Origin: Bacilliculturomica massiliensis
Lineage (GTDB): Bacteria > Bacillota > Clostridia > Peptostreptococcales > Anaerovoracaceae
Assembly: GCF_900605495.1 (NCBI RefSeq)
Contig: NZ_LR027601.1
Coordinates: 62,001-126,000 of the forward strand
Direction of reading: 5' to 3'
DNA: 64,000 nt
Part shown: in pieces, positions 60,238 through 64,000 of the stretch
Numbering within the stretch: position 1 is the stretch's first letter
How the letters are laid out: each line of letters starts with the position of its first letter
Translations under genes and position numbers: made by a program
Notes under the pieces: model-generated
Database searches by the model: none
Told to the model about the DNA's origin: nothing
Seen by the model: only the letters and a program-made list of their open reading frames with translations

Positions 60238-60870
60238 ATGATAGCGATAATTGATTACGGAGTGGGAAATCTCTTTTCCCTCAGCTCATCGCTGAGATAT
60301 CTGGGATTGGAGAACAAGCTTACCAATAAAAGAGAAGATATTCAGGCCGCGGACCGGATCATTCTGCCCGGGGTGGGCGCGTTCGCCGACGCCGCAGAGA
60401 AGCTGAGACAGACCGGTCTTGTGGATACCATAAAGGAGGAGACGGCGGCAGGAAAACCCCTTCTGGGTATCTGCCTGGGCATGCAGCTGCTCTTTGAGAA
60501 AAGTCTGGAATACGGCGAGCACCAGGGGCTGGGGCTGATCCCCGGAGAGATCTGCCCCATACAGCCGGATCTGAGACAGCCGCTGAAGGTACCGCATATC
60601 GGCTGGAACAGCCTGCGGTTTACGGAAAAAGCATACGATGAAGGCAAAAGGGTCCATCCGCTGCTGAAATACAGCCGGAATGGGGATTACGTCTACTATG
60701 TGCACAGCTTCTACGCGAAAAACTGCGGAGAGAATACGCTGGCTGTCTCGGAATACGACGTGGAGATACCTGGCGCGGTGGCAAACGGCAGCGTTTTGGG
60801 CACGCAGTTTCATCCGGAGAAAAGCGGTTCCGCAGGTCTGGCTATGCTGAAAGCTTTTTCAGAATTGTAG
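60238..60870 (+). CDS. hisH: Imidazole glycerol phosphate synthase glutamine amidotransferase subunit
   Basis: 210 residues. Class I glutamine amidotransferase: nucleophile Cys in LLGICLGMQLLFEKS, His and Glu in GTQFHPEKSG, start AIIDYGVGNLFSLSSSLRYLG. It feeds ammonia to HisF. Separated from hisA by about 166 nt that hold tandem repeats. Confidence 0.96.
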   Translation: MIAIIDYGVGNLFSLSSSLRYLGLENKLTNKREDIQAADRIILPGVGAFADAAEKLRQTGLVDTIKEETAAGKPLLGICLGMQLLFEKSLEYGEHQGLGLIPGEICPIQPDLRQPLKVPHIGWNSLRFTEKAYDEGKRVHPLLKYSRNGDYVYYVHSFYAKNCGENTLAVSEYDVEIPGAVANGSVLGTQFHPEKSGSAGLAMLKAFSEL

Positions 60871-60922
60871 GCGGCAGGAAAGAAAGCATGGGAAAAGGGA
60901 AGAGAGAAAGAATAACAGTCAG

Positions 60923-61029
60923 AACAACAGACGGAACAACAGACGGAACAACAGACAGAAGCAGGAATGAGCAGGATTGAGAAGGAATGAGCGAGCAGGA
61001 TTGAAAAGGAATGAGCGAGCAGGAGGAAA
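60923..61029. repeat. Two tandem repeat arrays in the hisH-hisA gap
   Basis: Three copies of a 12-bp unit (AACAACAGACGG at 60923, 60935 and 60947, the last with one change) followed by about 2.8 copies of a 24-bp unit AAGGAATGAGCGAGCAGGATTGAA (60982 and 61006, plus an incomplete earlier copy). The last copy runs into the hisA RBS. Confidence 0.88.
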
Positions 61030-61036
61030 CAGCGAG

Positions 61037-61747
61037 ATGAAAATATTTCCCGCCATTGATCTGAGAGACGGAAAGGCCGTGCGGCTGTTCCAGGGCGATT
61101 ATGATCAGATGACAGTTTACAATGACGATCCCGCGTCGGTGGCCCGGGAGTTTCGCGCAAAAGGCGCGGAATATCTGCACGTGGTGGATCTGGACGGCGC
61201 CAAAGACGGAAAGCTGGTCAATTTCGCCACGATCCGAACGATCGTGGAGGAAGGCGGCATGTTCGTGGAGGTAGGCGGAGGGATCCGGGACGAAGAGAGG
61301 ATCCGGCAGTATCTGGATCTGGGGGTAGGCCGGGTGATACTGGGAACGGCTGCCGTCACCAACCTGCCTTTTCTGCAGGATATGGTGGATAAGTACGGAG
61401 AAAAGATCGCGGTGGGCGTGGATGCAAAGGACGGTCTGGTGGCCATCAACGGGTGGAAGGAGATCACGCAGACACGGGGTCTGGACTTCTGCGCGCAGCT
61501 GCGGGGCATGGGAGTGAACACGGTGATCTACACGGATATTTCCAGAGACGGCGGGCTGCAGGGCACCAATATGGAAGTGTACGAAGAACTGTCCGGGATC
61601 GAGGGACTGAATATCGTGGCCTCAGGGGGCATCAGCTTTCTCAGCGAGATCCAGGCGCTGCGGGGCAAGGTGGACGCGGCGATCCTGGGCAAGGCGATCT
61701 ATACGGGAGCGCTGGATCTGGCGGAAGCTATAAGACTGGCGCGATAG
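61037..61747 (+). CDS. hisA: Phosphoribosylformimino-5-aminoimidazole carboxamide ribotide isomerase
   Basis: 236 residues from MKIFPAIDLRDGKAVRLFQGD; an in-frame start at 60977 lies in the tandem repeat and is rejected. TIM barrel with duplicated half-barrels: catalytic Asp in AIDLRDG, EVGGGIRDEERI, VGVDAKDGLVAINGW, and Asp/Thr in IYTDISRDGGLQGTN. RBS AGGAGG. Confidence 0.95.
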   Translation: MKIFPAIDLRDGKAVRLFQGDYDQMTVYNDDPASVAREFRAKGAEYLHVVDLDGAKDGKLVNFATIRTIVEEGGMFVEVGGGIRDEERIRQYLDLGVGRVILGTAAVTNLPFLQDMVDKYGEKIAVGVDAKDGLVAINGWKEITQTRGLDFCAQLRGMGVNTVIYTDISRDGGLQGTNMEVYEELSGIEGLNIVASGGISFLSEIQALRGKVDAAILGKAIYTGALDLAEAIRLAR

Positions 61748-61753
61748 ATGTTG

Positions 61754-61938
61754 GGCGCAGCGGGGCGGAGACGGTTGGTTGAACAGGCTAGGCGCTGCGG
61801 GGCGGAGACGGTTGGTTGAACAGGCCGGGCGCAGCGGGGCGGAGGCAGCTGGATGAACAGGCCGGGGCTGGCGGGGCAAAGGTAGCTGGCTGAACAGGCC
61901 GGACACAGCGGGGCAGAGACAGCTGGCAGGAATAGGGC
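61754..61938. repeat. 37-bp tandem repeat, five copies, between hisA and hisF
   Basis: Units begin at 61754, 61791, 61828, 61865 and 61902. The shared core is GGCGCAGCGGGGCGGAGAC with GAACAGGCC near the end; the first two copies are nearly identical and divergence increases to the right. There are no spacers, so this is not a CRISPR array. The unit length is not a multiple of three and no gene covers it. Confidence 0.92.
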
Positions 61939-62007
61939 GGCGGCCGCCGGCCGGAACTGGTCAAGTCAGGTATGCCGCCGGCGCGGCGGGAAAACAGGAG
62001 GTAGTCT

Positions 62008-62763
62008 ATGATAACAAAGAGGATCATTCCCTGTCTGGACGTGAGGAACGGCCGGGTAGTCAAGGGAGTGAATTTTGAAGGGATACAGGACGTGGCCAGT
62101 CCGGTGGAGATGGCGCGGTTCTACAACGAGAGCGGCGCGGATGAACTGGTCTTTTACGATATTACCGCCAGCGTGGAAGAACGGAAGCTGTTCACGGATA
62201 TTCTGACCGAGGTGGCGCAGGAGATATTTATCCCGCTCACAGTGGGAGGAGGGATCAACACGCTGGAGGATTTTGACCGCGTGCTGAAATGCGGTGCGGA
62301 TAAGGTCAGCGTAAACAGCGGTGCGATCCGCGATCAGGGACTGATCCCGGCGGCGGCGAAAAAATACGGCGATCAGTGCGTGGTGCTCTCCATGGATGTG
62401 AAGCGCGTAGACGGACGCTTTATGCTGTTTGCCAGGGGAGGCCGGGAAAACACAGGCATCGACGCGCTGGAATGGGCGGAGAGAGGCGTAAAAAACGGCG
62501 CCGGCGAGCTGGTGGTGAACAGCATCGATACCGACGGCGTAAAGAAGGGGTTTGACATCGAGATGCTTAAGGCCGTGGCGGACCGGGTGAACGTGCCGAT
62601 CATCGCTTCCGGCGGCGCAGGCTGCATGGAGGATTTCAGAGAGCTGTTCCAGGATCCCCGGATCGACGCCGGACTGGCAGCCAGCATATTCCATTTTAAG
62701 GAGATCCAGATCGGAGATCTGAAGCGGTATCTCAGAGAAAATGGGATAGAGATGCGGATTTGA
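62008..62763 (+). CDS. hisF: Imidazole glycerol phosphate synthase cyclase subunit
   Basis: 251 residues. Catalytic Asp in IIPCLDVRNGRVVKGVNF and in LVVNSIDTDGVKKGFD; phosphate loops VGGGINTLED and ASGGAGCMEDF. With HisH it makes imidazole glycerol phosphate and AICAR. RBS AGGAGGT. A 169-nt gap to hisIE shows nothing clear. Confidence 0.97.
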   Translation: MITKRIIPCLDVRNGRVVKGVNFEGIQDVASPVEMARFYNESGADELVFYDITASVEERKLFTDILTEVAQEIFIPLTVGGGINTLEDFDRVLKCGADKVSVNSGAIRDQGLIPAAAKKYGDQCVVLSMDVKRVDGRFMLFARGGRENTGIDALEWAERGVKNGAGELVVNSIDTDGVKKGFDIEMLKAVADRVNVPIIASGGAGCMEDFRELFQDPRIDAGLAASIFHFKEIQIGDLKRYLRENGIEMRI

Positions 62764-62932
62764 GTTGCAGGAAATTTGGAATGGTGTTATAATGAGGGCA
62801 CAAACAAATATAAAATAGTTTGTTGTGTGCGAACAATAAAGGGAGCCGCTGAGGAATAAAACGCCGGCTGCCGGCGACAGAAGCCGGGAGGACGGCGCGG
62901 ATCTGTCTCAGCCAAAGCGAGGAGAGAGAAAG

Positions 62933-63577
62933 ATGGAACAACCGACCCTGAAGTTCGACGAAAAAGGTCTGATTCCCGCCATCGTGCAGGACTATTATAC
63001 AAAACAGGTGCTGACCCTGGCCTACATGAACCGGGAGAGTCTGGAGATCAGCATCCGCGAGCGCAAGACGTGTTTCTTCAGCCGCAGCCGTCAGGAACTG
63101 TGGAGAAAGGGAGAGACCAGCGGCAACAGGCAGCACATAGCGAGCATCTATGCGGACTGCGACGGGGATGCGCTGGTGGTGGAGGTCGTCAAGGACGGTC
63201 CTGCCTGCCACACGGGCAGCGAGAGCTGTTTTTTCCAGCCGCTGTACATAAGCGAGGAGATCACACCTTTTTCTTATGACGGGTTATACGAGCTGATCAG
63301 AGGCAGAAAGACAGAGCCGAAGGAAGGCAGCTACACCACTTACCTCTTTGAGAAGGGTCTTGACAAGATCCTGAAAAAGGTAGGAGAAGAATGTACCGAG
63401 GTCATTATCGGAGGCGCAAAGCGGGATAAGGAAGAAACGGTCTACGAGATCGCTGATCTGGCTTATCACGTTATGGTGCTCATGGTAGAGGCCGGGATCG
63501 GTATGAAAGACGTCACCGCGGAGCTGGCCAGGCGCCACGTGGTGGATCACAAGGTAAAACAGGAGCGAATGAAATAA
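62933..63577 (+). CDS. hisIE: Bifunctional phosphoribosyl-AMP cyclohydrolase / phosphoribosyl-ATP pyrophosphatase
   Basis: 214 residues in two domains. HisI (1-115): [45 protein letters not shown], and the zinc site [11 protein letters not shown]...[13 protein letters not shown]. HisE (about 120-214): [47 protein letters not shown]. It performs the second and third steps of the pathway. Its stop overlaps the next ATG by 1 nt. Confidence 0.97.
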   Translation: MEQPTLKFDEKGLIPAIVQDYYTKQVLTLAYMNRESLEISIRERKTCFFSRSRQELWRKGETSGNRQHIASIYADCDGDALVVEVVKDGPACHTGSESCFFQPLYISEEITPFSYDGLYELIRGRKTEPKEGSYTTYLFEKGLDKILKKVGEECTEVIIGGAKRDKEETVYEIADLAYHVMVLMVEAGIGMKDVTAELARRHVVDHKVKQERMK

Positions 63578-64000
63578 TGACGATCTTATCGAATGCACAT
63601 ACCCATACAACGTACTGCGACGGCAAAAACAGCGCGGAGGAAATGGTTGAGGCGGCCATTGCCAGGGGGTTTCAGTGCCTGGGCTTCAGCTGCCACGGCT
63701 ACACTCCCTTTGACGAGAGCTATTGCCTGACTCCCGGGGCTACCGGCCGCTATATCCGGGAGATCCGGGCGCTGCAGGAAAAGTATCGCGGTACCATCGA
63801 CATCGTTCTGGGAACGGAATGGGATTATTATGGGCAGATCGACAGAGAGGATTACGACTATATTATCGGAAGCGTGCATTACATCCAGAGTCCGCTGACG
63901 GGGAAATTCTATACAGTGGACAGCACGCCGGAGGAGCTGGACGAGTGCCTGGAAGTAGGCTTTCACGGAAATGTGATGGCCATGCTCACCACTTACTATA
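63577..64000 (+). CDS. PHP-domain histidinol-phosphatase (3' end outside window)
   Basis: About 141 codons visible. The PHP metal motif AHTHTTYCDGKNSAEEMV is at the N-terminus, then GFSCHGYTPFDESYCLTPGA and VLGTEWDYYG, DYIIGSVHYI, characteristic of HisK/HisJ-type histidinol phosphatases. It starts 1 nt inside the hisIE stop, so it belongs to the operon. It supplies the phosphatase missing from the monofunctional HisB. The right end is cut by the window edge. Confidence 0.9.
   Translation, partial: MTILSNAHTHTTYCDGKNSAEEMVEAAIARGFQCLGFSCHGYTPFDESYCLTPGATGRYIREIRALQEKYRGTIDIVLGTEWDYYGQIDREDYDYIIGSVHYIQSPLTGKFYTVDSTPEELDECLEVGFHGNVMAMLTTYY

Noticed and set aside
61754-61938. 37-bp repeats as a possible CRISPR array
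   Set aside because: Copies are directly adjacent with no unique spacers, and no cas genes are in the window.

Overview
The window reads as chromosome of an anaerobic, moderately GC-rich member of the Clostridia (Bacillota). The evidence is an oxygen-independent class III ribonucleotide reductase (NrdD/NrdG), a clostridial-type type II fatty acid synthesis cluster that uses the flavin enoyl reductase FabK, group II ECF transporters, SLH-domain surface proteins, a SpoIIQ-like M23 protein, AGGAGG-type ribosome binding sites and a sigma-54 enhancer-binding activator. I cannot name the species. No rRNA, tRNA, CRISPR array, prophage or insertion sequence was seen.

Layout. (1) 1-9841: the 3' part of a sigma-54 activator, an AT-rich spacer with a near-perfect -24/-12 promoter (2073-2090), a decayed mandelate racemase/muconate lactonizing enzyme gene, then an operon of NhaC-type antiporter, hotdog-fold aminoacyl-CoA ammonia-lyase-like protein, two overlapping CaiB/BaiF CoA-transferases, a MalY/PatB PLP enzyme and a saccharopine-dehydrogenase-like protein. 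This looks like an uncharacterised CoA-dependent amino-acid fermentation module. (2) 10065-13312, minus strand: MATE exporter with its MarR regulator, then cfa behind a long leader that carries its own intrinsic terminator. (3) 13784-16069: probable yjdF riboswitch plus yjdF, then a lipoprotein. (4) 16122-28133: fatty acid cluster fabT-fabH-acpP-fabK-fabD-fabG-fabK2-fabF-accB-fabZ-accC-accD-accA behind one promoter with a palindromic operator. accB is broken in this sequence by a Tn5/Nextera mosaic-end sequence fused to a second copy of the acpP-fabK intergenic region, almost certainly an assembly artefact. (5) 28384-35802: a D-2-hydroxyacid dehydrogenase and two large paralogous SLH surface proteins whose promoters share a tandem 11-bp-period operator. 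(6) 35773-41622: lipoprotein, EcfA1-EcfA2-EcfT, QueT and an L,D-transpeptidase. (7) 41654-51143: MgtC-like protein, nrdD, nrdG, trmB, an aminotransferase, a diguanylate cyclase and the SpoIIQ-like peptidase. (8) 51274-54916: DUF169 protein with an ABC importer. (9) 55148-64000: a full histidine operon hisZGDCB-HAF-IE ending in a PHP-type histidinol phosphatase cut by the right edge.

How they work together: most genes sit in tightly packed, often overlapping operons. Membrane lipid functions cluster at 12-28 kb (cfa, then initiation, elongation and acetyl-CoA carboxylase). Regulation visible in the DNA includes one sigma-54 promoter, several strong sigma-70/A-type promoters, MarR-type and OmpR/PhoB-type operators, one probable riboswitch and one candidate attenuator. 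Several intergenic gaps inside operons hold short tandem repeats (12, 16, 19, about 24 and 37 bp units), a recurrent feature of this genome.
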